A stretch of 64,000 nt of DNA. Source: Phycisphaerales bacterium. Its GTDB lineage: Bacteria > Planctomycetota > Phycisphaerae > Phycisphaerales > UBA1924. The position numbers and the translations under genes were made by a program. Under the pieces are notes generated by a model. It ran no database searches, was not told where the DNA came from, and saw only the letters and a list, made by a program, of their open reading frames with translations. Each line of letters starts with the position of its first letter. Position 1 is the first letter of the stretch. Shown one piece after another: positions 42,614-51,916 of this stretch. The DNA lies in NCBI GenBank assembly GCA_020427395.1, contig JAGQON010000018.1, forward strand, positions 1 through 64,000. Reading direction: 5' to 3'.

Positions 42614-44503
42614 TCAGGGACAGCCGGCCGCGAACGCGTTGACAAACACTGAGACATCGAAGAAGTTGAATACACCGTTGCCGTCCAGGTCCGCAACGAC
42701 ATCCTCGCCATTGAAGGCATTGAGGAACGTACTCACATCAAAGAAGTCCAGCGTCCCGTTGCCGTCCAGGTCCGCCACACACTCGGTGGTGCATGCCGCG
42801 ATCATGCTGCAGAACGGCGTGACCTCGGCGATGTCCGAGCGGGCAAAGCCGTCCGCCGCGTTGGGGTCCGCGATGATCCACTGCATGTAGAAGGTCTCGC
42901 CCTCCATCGCCGTGTCGATGATCGGGTAGAACATCGTCCCGTACCCCTCGCCCGAGCTCATCCCATTGAGTGTGGTCGGTCCAAGCAGCGTGTCCTGCGC
43001 CACGATCCCGCCGCTGGGTGCTGAGGTCGAGACCGCCACCCACGCCTGAGCGCCACCCAGCGCGTAGTCCACGCCCACCTTGAACTCATCGTTGCCGATG
43101 TTGGGCGGCACGACCGCGATGATCTTGGGCTCGAACCCGTCCGAACCCGCCGAGCCGCCCGAAAGAATCATCGGGTTGGGCTGTGCCTGCTCCGTGTACA
43201 GCTTGGGTCGATCGAATGGGTACTCCTCGTTGGCCGTCCGCGGATCGGTCAACGCCTCGCTGATGAAGGTCTTCACCAGCGCCTCGTCCGAAGCCGAGAA
43301 CACGATGGGGGAGTTCAATCGGAAGTCACGATTCTCCGGGTGCGGCATACGACCGTTGCGGTGCGCGTAAAAATCGAACACATCATCGAGCGTCGTCAAT
43401 CCGCCAGTGTGCATGAACCGATCACGCAGACCCACATTGCGGATCGTCGCCATTTTGAACATGCCCCGCTCGGGGTTCGAGCCCGTCACGCCCGCGCGAC
43501 CCATGTCCTCGATGGGAGGCCGGACACCGTTGACCGTGAAGTCAAAGGTCGAGAAGTTCGGAGGCACATGACAGTTCACACACCCGTTCACGTTCTGGTT
43601 GTAGATCTGCCAACCCGCGAACTGCTCGGGGGTCATCGCGTTGTCATCGCCCGCGTTCCATAGATCCCAAGGCGTCTGGTTCGGGATCAGGGTCCGTTCA
43701 TAGTTCGCAATCGCCATCGCGATCCGCCCCGCCGTGATCTCGCTCGTCCCGAAGGCCTGCTCGAACAGATCGGGGTAAGTCGGGTACTGGTCAATCGCGT
43801 CGAGCATTTCCTGTGGGATGTCGTACGCCAGCGCCAGTGGCGTCACCTGCGCAAGCTTGTTCAAAAGCTCAGGCCAATCCCGGTCCTGATGCGCCATCTC
43901 GATGTCGTTCATCAAGGGCCCGAGCACCTGGATCTCCGTCGCCGCCACGCCGGTGACCGAGAGGATCTCGCCCGTCACCGGGTCGGTAAAGAACTCGTTC
44001 TTCTCGGGCGTGCTCCCGAAGATGACCTGCGCCCGCCCGTCCCAGAACAGGTTGTTCGTCAAGGGGCCCATGTTGTTGGGCATCGAACGACGCGGCGTGA
44101 CCTGAGGCAGCAACTCAAACAACACGCTTCGCAGGTACTCGCCATTGCCGTCCTGAAGGATCAACCCGGGCGAACCCGCCACATCGTCCTGTGTCATGAA
44201 GACCCCGTCGAAAGCGGGGTTCGTGCCCTGCCGCGGATCGTTGTTCCCGTGCGAGGGGATATGACAGGTCCCGCACGACATCGTGTTGTCGCTCGAGAGC
44301 TGCTCATCCCAGAACAGAATCTTGCCCAGGATCTGCCGCTCAGCACTCGGCAGATTCTCAGGCGGCGAGAACGGCATGCTCATCATTGGGAACCCGCGTC
44401 CGTCGCCCTGCGCGTGCGCTCCCGCCGCGAACATACCGGAAAGCGCCACAACGCACATCGGCACGACAGCACAACGGGACTGGCCCTGTTTTTTCTTCTT
44501 CAT
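42614..44503 (-). CDS. Secreted di-heme cytochrome c peroxidase/MauG-like protein with dockerin
   Basis: ATG 44503 (MKKKKQGQ) is chosen over an upstream TTG. A signal peptide ends near AAGAHAQ. The two heme motifs of the CcpA/MauG family are present: CGTCHIPSHG (about 76) and CVNCHVPPNFS (about 310), with LGKILFWDEQLSSDNTMSC before the first and a typical TIRNVGLRDRFMHTGGLTTLDDV near 350. Enzymes of this family reduce peroxide or oxidise proteins or metabolites using two c-hemes. About 170 further residues precede the double dockerin (DLDGNGTLDFFD, DLDGNGVFNFFD). Length 629; exported. Confidence 0.85.
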   Translation of the reverse strand: MKKKKQGQSRCAVVPMCVVALSGMFAAGAHAQGDGRGFPMMSMPFSPPENLPSAERQILGKILFWDEQLSSDNTMSCGTCHIPSHGNNDPRQGTNPAFDGVFMTQDDVAGSPGLILQDGNGEYLRSVLFELLPQVTPRRSMPNNMGPLTNNLFWDGRAQVIFGSTPEKNEFFTDPVTGEILSVTGVAATEIQVLGPLMNDIEMAHQDRDWPELLNKLAQVTPLALAYDIPQEMLDAIDQYPTYPDLFEQAFGTSEITAGRIAMAIANYERTLIPNQTPWDLWNAGDDNAMTPEQFAGWQIYNQNVNGCVNCHVPPNFSTFDFTVNGVRPPIEDMGRAGVTGSNPERGMFKMATIRNVGLRDRFMHTGGLTTLDDVFDFYAHRNGRMPHPENRDFRLNSPIVFSASDEALVKTFISEALTDPRTANEEYPFDRPKLYTEQAQPNPMILSGGSAGSDGFEPKIIAVVPPNIGNDEFKVGVDYALGGAQAWVAVSTSAPSGGIVAQDTLLGPTTLNGMSSGEGYGTMFYPIIDTAMEGETFYMQWIIADPNAADGFARSDIAEVTPFCSMIAACTTECVADLDGNGTLDFFDVSTFLNAFNGEDVVADLDGNGVFNFFDVSVFVNAFAAGCP

Positions 44504-44682
44504 GCTCTGCAATCCTGCGGCTCGGGGTTCCTGCAGTGATATGAATAGCGAACCGATCGGTTCCCTATCTTCACATCATACAGTGATTTGCAGACCCACA
44601 CAACCGAATTCCCGGCGATCCACACCCAGTCCACACGCTCAAACCGTGAATTTGGGGAATCTGAGACGCCTGGTCGACCCAA

Positions 44683-46026
44683 TCACGGGCAGCCCGCGTT
44701 GTACGCATTCAGGAACGCCGACACATCAAAGAAGTTGAACATCCCATCGCCCGTGAAGTCCGCAACCGGGTCCATCGCGTTGTACGCGTTGAGGAACGCC
44801 GACACATCGAAGAAGTTCAACTCCCCGTCCCCCGTCAGGTCCGCGAGGCACGATTCCACCGGGGTCGCCACGAACACGCCGATCGTCCCGTTTCGCAGGA
44901 ACGCCGCAAACGCGATCTGACCCGCGTTGTTGATGTCCACCACGCCGTTCATCACCTGCTTGCCATCCAGCCCGCCGAAGTCGAAGCCCAGGCGGATCGG
45001 CCCCAGATCGGTATCGATCAGCTGGTCATACTCCAGCAGCTTCACCAGCCCCGTGCCATCGCCGACCCACATGGCCGTGGCATCGAACTTGATGTCCGTC
45101 GCCCGGAACGCCACCAGCCCGTCGTCGTTCACCACCGGCGGAAAGTTCGCCAGCGATCCGTTATCGATATCGGGGTCGCTGCCCTCCGCGATCGTCACGA
45201 ACGAGGTCCCGTCCCAGTGCGTCACCTGCCAAATCGAATCACTGGTGCGCCGCGCACTGAACGCCGCGCCGCCGTCCTGCGCGATGGCCGTCGAGTTCAC
45301 GAACGAGTTGAACACCGCCCCCGTCTCCGCGACCGTTGTCGCTGACCCGTTGGGCTCGAAGCGAACGATCCGCTGGGCCGCGCCCGAGATCGGGAAGGTC
45401 TTCATCAGCACCTGACGCGAGTCATTGATCTCCGGCGAGATCAAAAAGCTGTACCCGCTGTTCGTATCCGTCACCAGCGTCTGGCTGCGCACCCCGGCGT
45501 TGTACTCGTCGATCACCACCTTATCGACACTGAACCCGAAGTCGCCCCGGTAGCACAGCGCCCCGTCGCTCGTGATCGTCACGCCGGAGAACCCCGAGAC
45601 CCCCTCGGGCCCACCTGGTGCGAAGGTCTGCAGCAGCGTGCCATCGATCGAGTACAGGTACGCCCCATCGCTGAAGCTTCCCTGCTCGATCCCGATCAGC
45701 CCGTTGCGCAGATCAATGGTGGGGGACCAGAACGGATCGCCGCCGCCGTTGCCCGTCACGATGATCCCGCCGACCCCGTCCTTGCCGTAGAAGATGCCCT
45801 CCTGCCCGCCGAGGATCGCCCGGATCGCCACCCCGCCGTCCTCATCGATCGAGACATACTGCGACGAGAGTGAAGATGGGAAAGGCAGGTTGTAGCCGGG
45901 CAGCGAGGATTCGAGCGTCGAGCGGGCCTGCAGCTGGATATCCCACTGTGTGGGAACGCCGGCAAGGGTTTGCAGTGCGCAGACGGACAATGCACCAAAA
46001 ACGAGCATGCGGGGGGTACGGATCAT
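44683..46026 (-). CDS. Secreted repeat protein with dockerin tail
   Basis: ATG 46026 begins a signal peptide (MLVFGALSVCALQTLAG). The body of about 370 residues repeats units of the form DINNAGQIAFAAFLRNGTIG, VNDDGLVAFRATDIKF and SIDEDGGVAIRAILGGQEGIF, about 55 residues apart, a propeller-like pattern in which D-x-x-G-x-(I/V)-A-(F/I) recurs. The double dockerin (DLTGDGELNFFD, DFTGDGMFNFFD) is coded by 44683-44855. Length 447. Divergent from the 46227 gene. Function unknown. Confidence 0.77.
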   Translation of the reverse strand: MIRTPRMLVFGALSVCALQTLAGVPTQWDIQLQARSTLESSLPGYNLPFPSSLSSQYVSIDEDGGVAIRAILGGQEGIFYGKDGVGGIIVTGNGGGDPFWSPTIDLRNGLIGIEQGSFSDGAYLYSIDGTLLQTFAPGGPEGVSGFSGVTITSDGALCYRGDFGFSVDKVVIDEYNAGVRSQTLVTDTNSGYSFLISPEINDSRQVLMKTFPISGAAQRIVRFEPNGSATTVAETGAVFNSFVNSTAIAQDGGAAFSARRTSDSIWQVTHWDGTSFVTIAEGSDPDIDNGSLANFPPVVNDDGLVAFRATDIKFDATAMWVGDGTGLVKLLEYDQLIDTDLGPIRLGFDFGGLDGKQVMNGVVDINNAGQIAFAAFLRNGTIGVFVATPVESCLADLTGDGELNFFDVSAFLNAYNAMDPVADFTGDGMFNFFDVSAFLNAYNAGCP

Positions 46027-46170
46027 GATTTGAGGACTCCCGATAGGTGTGCACATGGGGGGCGCGAAAGCCGCCCGCTGAGGGGAGCATATCGGAATAG
46101 ATCATCAATCTCAAGGCAATTAAATCAATCCAAGAGCAGAGTCGGACCGTGAATTAGAATGATTTTGTGT

Positions 46171-46189
46171 GCCGATTGAATCAATCGGC
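46171..46189. promoter_or_regulatory. Perfect palindrome upstream of the LVIVD gene
   Basis: GCCGATTG, AAT, CAATCGGC forms a perfect 8-bp inverted repeat 37 bases before the start of the gene at 46227, in a divergent, AT-richer promoter region. It could be an operator for a dimeric regulator. Confidence 0.4.
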
Positions 46190-46226
46190 ATTAGACTGAG
46201 TGTTTCGATTGAGAATGCGAGAAATC

Positions 46227-48287
46227 ATGATGAAACGATGTCATCCATTCCTCTTGTTTGTCGTTGCAGCCTTCTCCACGACATCAACTGAAGCCGAGCC
46301 TAGGTGTCTTTTCGACCGTCTTCTGCAGCCAGTTCTCTCTGGGCAATCGCTGAGCGCGATGGCCCTACAAGACAATCTGCTCTTCAGTGTAACAAACGAT
46401 TCGTTATTCAAGATCTGGGATATCGCCGACCCTTCATCACCATCGCAACTCGGCGAAGTTCTTGTTGGTCAGAACAGAGCACTGCAGATGGAGATCGACC
46501 AAGATGTCGTCTACATCACGAACAGCTTTGGTTTCCTCAAAGCTATTGATATTACGGACCCTACCGCACCGGTTGTTTTGGGCCAACTCCCACAGTTTGT
46601 CTTTGAGACAGACCTCGCAGTTTCCGGTGGGCTCGCATTGATCGACCAGGGTTCACGATTGCTCTTTGTTGATGTACAACAACCCGAATCAATGAGTGTG
46701 ATTGACTCGATGGATTTTACAGTTGATCGATGGGCTCGGTCCTATGCGCTCGATGGAAACACCGCATACCTACTGCACTCCGGTAATGATGGTTATCTCC
46801 TGGAAATAGTGGATGTAAGTGATCCAGATAGTCGCTTTACCCTATCACTCTCCACCCTTTCCGAAAGCAGCGACCCAACCGAACTCACAGACCTGGCCTT
46901 CGATCAAGGAATGATCTACGCGATGCGTCAAAACTTTGGCGTACATGTAATTGATGTGACTGATCCCAGTATGCCAAGTGTCCAGTCATTTATTCCGCTT
47001 CCCTTTGGTCGCTCACTTACTGCACACGACGGATATGTGACCATCAACGCAGAACAACACGGTGTCTTCCTGATCGATGCAAGCCAACCAAACAAACCCA
47101 TCTTGAAGCAGGTGCATGATACCACATTCGAAGCTTCCGATGCGGAGTTTTACAACGGAGCTTTGCTCGTGAGTGGTGGCGACGGCCTTGAGCGTATTGA
47201 CGCGAGCGGCGAAGCTAACCCGATTCTCGGTTTCTCAACCACATCGAACGCACGTGATATCGCAATGTCAGATAGCATCGCGGTTGTCGCTGATGGCATC
47301 GGTGGCGTCAAGTTCATTGACATCAGTGATTCGCATAGCCCAACTGTTATTCACTCCGATGCCGGTAGCGGGCGAACTGCCGAGATCTTCGATCAATACG
47401 CGTTCGTCGTAGAGGGCCACCTCGGCCTGAATGTGTGGGACCTGAGTGACCCAAAGAGCATCTCGTATCTAGGGGGATTCGATATACCCGGTGACTTATA
47501 CGGTGACATCAGTATCGAGTACCCGCTCGCGTATCTAGCCTGCCAGGGTCGTGATGTCATCGATGTCGTTGACATCAGTGACCCGACAGACATCCGATTG
47601 CAGGCAAGTATTCCAACAGCACACAGCCCTATTCAGATTGTGGTGCACAACAATCTTGCGCTATACAGCTGTTACGACAGCAGCACAGGACAATCCGCTA
47701 TTGTCGCGCTTGATGTAAGCGATTTGGCGAATACAACGACTTTAGACACTTTAGAACTCGTCACTGATGAAGTCGCATTCGGATTGGAGCTGGTTGAGTC
47801 CAAGCTGTATATCGCAAACGAACAGGAAGGCCTGCTCGTAGTCGATGCATCAAATCCGTCATCGCTCGCGATCACCTCGACCCATTCTGTAAATGGCTCA
47901 GCATCAGATGTGTGTGTGTTCGGCACAATGTTGTATGTGTCAGTCTCGCAACAAGGCCTCTTCGTATTCGACATCAGCAACCAGCCATCTGCTCCAGTAC
48001 AGATCGGTACATACGCAACCGTTGATGCGACAGGTGTCGATGTGAGAGATGATCTGATTGCCGTAAGCACAAACAACGGGCTACAGCTGATTGATCCTAA
48101 CGCAGGCTGCGCGGCTTCCTGCACCGTCGACTTCAACAACGACGGCACCCTCAACTTCTTCGATGTCAGCGCATTCCTCGCCGCCTATCTCGACAACAAC
48201 CCCGCCGCCGATTTCAACGGCGACGGCCTGCTCAACTTCTTCGATGTGAGCGCATTCCTCGTCGACTTCAGCGCAGGATGCCCGTAA
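46227..48287 (+). CDS. Secreted LVIVD-repeat propeller with dockerin tail
   Basis: The signal peptide is [16 protein letters not shown]. About 12 repeats of roughly 45 residues follow the LVIVD pattern: [71 protein letters not shown], which build beta-propeller blades. The body is AT-richer than all neighbours (27 of 60 G+C in 46921-46980) whereas the dockerin code is GC-rich (37 of 60 in 48181-48240), so the body and tail have different histories. The tail is [24 protein letters not shown] ending GCP. It is the only dockerin gene here on the plus strand. Length 686. Confidence 0.83.
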   Translation: MMKRCHPFLLFVVAAFSTTSTEAEPRCLFDRLLQPVLSGQSLSAMALQDNLLFSVTNDSLFKIWDIADPSSPSQLGEVLVGQNRALQMEIDQDVVYITNSFGFLKAIDITDPTAPVVLGQLPQFVFETDLAVSGGLALIDQGSRLLFVDVQQPESMSVIDSMDFTVDRWARSYALDGNTAYLLHSGNDGYLLEIVDVSDPDSRFTLSLSTLSESSDPTELTDLAFDQGMIYAMRQNFGVHVIDVTDPSMPSVQSFIPLPFGRSLTAHDGYVTINAEQHGVFLIDASQPNKPILKQVHDTTFEASDAEFYNGALLVSGGDGLERIDASGEANPILGFSTTSNARDIAMSDSIAVVADGIGGVKFIDISDSHSPTVIHSDAGSGRTAEIFDQYAFVVEGHLGLNVWDLSDPKSISYLGGFDIPGDLYGDISIEYPLAYLACQGRDVIDVVDISDPTDIRLQASIPTAHSPIQIVVHNNLALYSCYDSSTGQSAIVALDVSDLANTTTLDTLELVTDEVAFGLELVESKLYIANEQEGLLVVDASNPSSLAITSTHSVNGSASDVCVFGTMLYVSVSQQGLFVFDISNQPSAPVQIGTYATVDATGVDVRDDLIAVSTNNGLQLIDPNAGCAASCTVDFNNDGTLNFFDVSAFLAAYLDNNPAADFNGDGLLNFFDVSAFLVDFSAGCP

Positions 48288-48290
48288 GCA

Positions 48291-49505
48291 TCACCCGCCC
48301 GCCAGCGCCTCGTTCGTCTCAAACCGCTGCAGCGCCGCCAGCAGCTGCTCCACCTGCTGCGGCGGGGGCATGTTGAGCATCCGACGACGCAGCGCCGTGA
48401 TCGTCTGCAGCGGCTTCTCCTCGATCAGCAGGTCCTCTTTGCGGGTCCCGCTGGCCGCGAGGTTGATGGCCGGGAACAACCGCTTCTCCGCGATCCGACG
48501 ATCGAGGATCAGCTCCATGTTGCCCGTGCCCTTGAACTCCTCGAAGATCACCTGGTCGCCCTGACTGCCGGTGTCCACCAGGCAGGTCGCGATGATCGTC
48601 AGCGAGCCGCCCTCCTCGGTGTTGCGGGCCGCGCCGAAGATCTGCTTGGGCACCTCCAGCGCCCGGCTGTCGATCCCGCCCGACATCGTCCGCCCCGAGT
48701 TCGCATGCCGCCCTGAGCGGTTGAACGCACGACCGAGTCGCGTCAGCGAGTCGAGCACGATGAACACATGCTCGCCGTTCTCGACCATCGACTTGGCCTT
48801 CTCAAGGGTCTGGATCGCCAGCTGGATGTGCCGCTCAAGCTCGTGATCGTTGCTCGACGCATAGATCTCGATCTGATCCTGCTTCCACGCCTTGTCCCAC
48901 GCCTCCTCGCCGTTCCGCTGCGCAAGATTTCCCAGGAAGGTTCTCGTGAAATCGGTCACCTCTTCCGGTCGCTCGTCGATCAGCAGCGCCATCACATGCA
49001 CATCCGGGTGATTCCGGAGCACCGCCTCGGTGATGTTCTTGAGCAGCGTCGTCTTGCCCGCCTTGGGCGGCGAGACGATCAGCCCACGCTGCCCATACCC
49101 GATCGGGCAGAACAGATCGATCAGCCGGCACGCCGGCGCACAGCCCGGGTACTCCAGCGTCATCCGCGGCTGCGGATCGATGCTCGTCAGGTCCGCGAAG
49201 CCCTTGCGGTCCGCGAACGCCTCCGGGCTCATCCCCTCGATCTCGATGAATCGCTCAACCACGGGCCTGGCGGGGCGCGGCTTGCTCGAGCCCTGCCCCT
49301 TGCGACGCCGACGACGCGGCTTTTTGTGCACCACCTCCACCTCGACACGAAGCCCGTCGCGCAGCGGGAGCGTCTCGCCGAAATGGACGGGCACGAACGG
49401 GTCGTCGGGGGATTCCACGATCTGGGAGCGCTCAGACAGCTGCCTGACACGACCCTCCGATCGCTTCGGCCATTCCAGAATGCCGGTAAGCGTGGTCGAG
49501 GACAT
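48291..49505 (-). CDS. rho: Transcription termination factor Rho
   Basis: Rho is the hexameric RNA helicase that ends transcription. Walker A is [13 protein letters not shown], Walker [11 protein letters not shown], and the R-loop region [20 protein letters not shown], the Q-loop and [21 protein letters not shown] are all typical. The N-terminal RNA-binding part is short and carries an Arg-rich stretch ([10 protein letters not shown]). A segment of about 20 residues ([21 protein letters not shown]) is inserted after the [12 protein letters not shown] motif. ATG 49505 gives 404 residues; a GTG at 49547 is in frame. It converges on the LVIVD gene with 3 bases between. Confidence 0.93.
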   Translation of the reverse strand: MSSTTLTGILEWPKRSEGRVRQLSERSQIVESPDDPFVPVHFGETLPLRDGLRVEVEVVHKKPRRRRRKGQGSSKPRPARPVVERFIEIEGMSPEAFADRKGFADLTSIDPQPRMTLEYPGCAPACRLIDLFCPIGYGQRGLIVSPPKAGKTTLLKNITEAVLRNHPDVHVMALLIDERPEEVTDFTRTFLGNLAQRNGEEAWDKAWKQDQIEIYASSNDHELERHIQLAIQTLEKAKSMVENGEHVFIVLDSLTRLGRAFNRSGRHANSGRTMSGGIDSRALEVPKQIFGAARNTEEGGSLTIIATCLVDTGSQGDQVIFEEFKGTGNMELILDRRIAEKRLFPAINLAASGTRKEDLLIEEKPLQTITALRRRMLNMPPPQQVEQLLAALQRFETNEALAGG

Positions 49506-49759
49506 GTTTTTCGTTGCGTTCTGCGCCAGCGCCGCCGTGGTACGCACATGCGAGTTTGGCGAGAGGGTCTCCCAGGAACGCGCGATCCGGGCTCAAGATC
49601 GCCGACGCGCCCCCTGGTTTGATCACAAGACTATACGCACCATCAGACACCCAGAGCAAATCGACCCATCCGGCGGCCATCCGCCCCCTTGTGCTACCAT
49701 ATACCGCGAAGGTCCCGCGTCGTGCGGGCACCAAGGGCGATCGAGGGCACCGCGGGCAC

Positions 49760-51520
49760 ATGCAGACCATCAACGGCATCGCGGTCTCCCCCGGAATCGT
49801 CATCGGGCGAGTCTTCGTCATCGAAGACACCAGCACCCTCAGGGTTGCCCGCAGACAGATCGAAAAAGACGACATCCCCGCCGAGCTCGAACGATTCGAG
49901 TTCGCCCGCAAGGCATCCATCGCCCACCTCGACGAGCTGCACAAATCCGCCGCCGCAGAGATGGGCAAGGAAGCCGCGAAAATCTTCCTCTTCCACATCG
50001 GTGTCCTCAACGACCCCAGCGTCCTCAACCCCATCCGCGAGGTCATCGAACGCGACGGCATGAACGCCGAGCACGCCATCGCTTCCACATTCCTCACCAT
50101 CGCCAAGAAGTTCGCCGCCCACCCCGACTCAACCTTCCAGTCCAAAGTCGACGACCTGCGCGACCTCGCACACAGACTCCTCAGACACCTCGGTCACGGC
50201 TCCAACCAGACCCTCGAGAACCTCGACGAGGGCACCGTTATCGTCGCACGCGACCTCACTCCCTCGCAGACCGCCAACTTCGATCGTGACAAGGTCAGCG
50301 CCTTCGTCACCGGGCTCGGCGGCCCAACAAGCCACACCGCCATCGTCGCCGGCGCACTCGCACTCCCCGCGGTCGTCGGCGCCAAGGGCATCATGCTCCA
50401 GGCACGCAGCGGGCAGGAGATCATCGTCGACGGCGAACGCGGGCTCGTCATCCTCGAGCCAAACGACGCAACACTCGAGCGATACCAGGAAGAGCAGATC
50501 GAGGTCCGCAAGGTCTCGCTCTCCATGAGCGAGTTCGCCAAGCTCCCCGCGATCACCGCAGACGGCGTCCGCATCAACCTGCTGGGCAACATCGAGTTCC
50601 CACAGGAGATCGAGCATGTGATCGACAACGGCGGCACCGGAATCGGGCTCTACCGAACCGAGTTCCTCTACCTCACCGGCAATCAGCGGCCTACCGAGAA
50701 CGACCACTACGAGTCCTACAAACGCTGCATCGACCTGCTCGCCGGCAAGCCACTCACCATCCGGACCATCGACCTCGGTGCCGACAAGTACACCCAGGCC
50801 CAGGAAGAAATCCCAGAGCGCAACCCCTTCCTCGGGCTCCGCTCCATCCGCTACTCGCTCAAGAACCAGAAGATGTTCCGCACCCAGCTCCGCGCCATCC
50901 TCCGGGCCAGCGCGCACGGGCCGGTCAAGATCATGTTCCCCCTCATCACCAACATCGCCGAGCTCCGCTCAGGCAAGTACTTCCTGCGTGAAGAGATGGA
51001 GGAACTTGACGAGCGGGGGCAGAAATACGACCCCAATATCGAGGTCGGAATGATGGTCGAGGTCCCCGCGGCCGCCCTGATGGCGGGGTCATTTGCCCGA
51101 GAAGTGGACTTTTTTTCCATCGGAACCAATGACTTGGTGCAGTACACCCTGGCCGTGGACCGAACAAATGAACGGGTCGCGTCCATGTACACACCCATCC
51201 ACCCGGCCGTGCTCAAGCTCATCCGGGATGTCACCCGGGCCGGGCGTCGTCAGGACATCCCGGTCTCCTGCTGCGGGCAGTCCGCCGCAGACCCCGCCTT
51301 CGCCGCGTTGCTGCTGGGGCTCGGGGTGCGTACCATATCAGCGACGGGGTCATCCCTGCCGATGCTCAAAAAGACCATCCGCAGCCTCACGATCCCGCAA
51401 TGCGAGCGGCTCGCCAAAAGGGCGATCAGCTTCGATTCAGAGGCCGAGGCAGGTAGTTATGTCCTCAATCGGCTGAGAAAACGAGTTCCCGAGGTATTCG
51501 ACGGGCGTCCCGTCGGCTAA
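49760..51520 (+). CDS. ptsI: Phosphoenolpyruvate-protein phosphotransferase (PTS enzyme I)
   Basis: EI takes phosphate from PEP to its His and passes it to HPr. MQTINGIAVSPGIVIG is the family N-terminus, so ATG 49760 is right. The phosphorylated His is in GGPTSHTAIVAGALALPAVVG (about 192) and the PEP-binding C-terminal barrel has GIGLYRTEFLYL, RTIDLGADK, FPLITNIAEL and MVEVPAAAL. The active-site Cys (about 504) is in SCCGQSAADP; the usual next residue Glu is Gln. No HPr or EII gene is in the window. Length 586, normal. Confidence 0.92.
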   Translation: MQTINGIAVSPGIVIGRVFVIEDTSTLRVARRQIEKDDIPAELERFEFARKASIAHLDELHKSAAAEMGKEAAKIFLFHIGVLNDPSVLNPIREVIERDGMNAEHAIASTFLTIAKKFAAHPDSTFQSKVDDLRDLAHRLLRHLGHGSNQTLENLDEGTVIVARDLTPSQTANFDRDKVSAFVTGLGGPTSHTAIVAGALALPAVVGAKGIMLQARSGQEIIVDGERGLVILEPNDATLERYQEEQIEVRKVSLSMSEFAKLPAITADGVRINLLGNIEFPQEIEHVIDNGGTGIGLYRTEFLYLTGNQRPTENDHYESYKRCIDLLAGKPLTIRTIDLGADKYTQAQEEIPERNPFLGLRSIRYSLKNQKMFRTQLRAILRASAHGPVKIMFPLITNIAELRSGKYFLREEMEELDERGQKYDPNIEVGMMVEVPAAALMAGSFAREVDFFSIGTNDLVQYTLAVDRTNERVASMYTPIHPAVLKLIRDVTRAGRRQDIPVSCCGQSAADPAFAALLLGLGVRTISATGSSLPMLKKTIRSLTIPQCERLAKRAISFDSEAEAGSYVLNRLRKRVPEVFDGRPVG

Positions 51521-51916
51521 ACCCGCCCCGAAGGCCACCAGCGTCAAAGTCGACGCTGAGCCCGGGTCGTGTCCTCGGCCAAAGCCACGCGCAGCCGCCC
51601 GTGATCGCACACACGATCGCAGAAAAGGGCAAGGCCGCCGATCGAACCCGCCCCGAGTCAAAGGCCCACAAGCCCAAGACGCAGGGCAGCCCAAAGCCGC
51701 GCCCCGAGCAATCGGCGCGATGCAAAGCGGGTGGGTTCTTCCTCGGCCGCTGCACATCTTCAGCGAGCACCCGCGTGCACACGCAGCGCCCCGCAACACC
51801 AAAGACACAGACGCACACAAGAAGTGTGCCCGTTCGCCCGTCGCCAAACGCGACAAGCCGACGATCGGTGTCGTTGCCCACGCACGCAAGCCGTTGACCA
51901 GCACAAGGTCACCAAC
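51521..51916 (+). other. Long leader region before the RNase E/G gene
   Basis: No gene is visible in these 396 bases. A hairpin AGCGTC...GACGCT lies near 51540-51557. The region is rich in C and A. It could be a long 5' untranslated leader, as for E. coli rne, whose leader is autoregulated, but no specific element is recognised. Confidence 0.4.

Noticed and set aside
28145..48287. Cohesin or scaffoldin gene within the dockerin block
   Set aside because: Looked for; no product has recognisable cohesin motifs, though fold-level similarity cannot be excluded without modelling.
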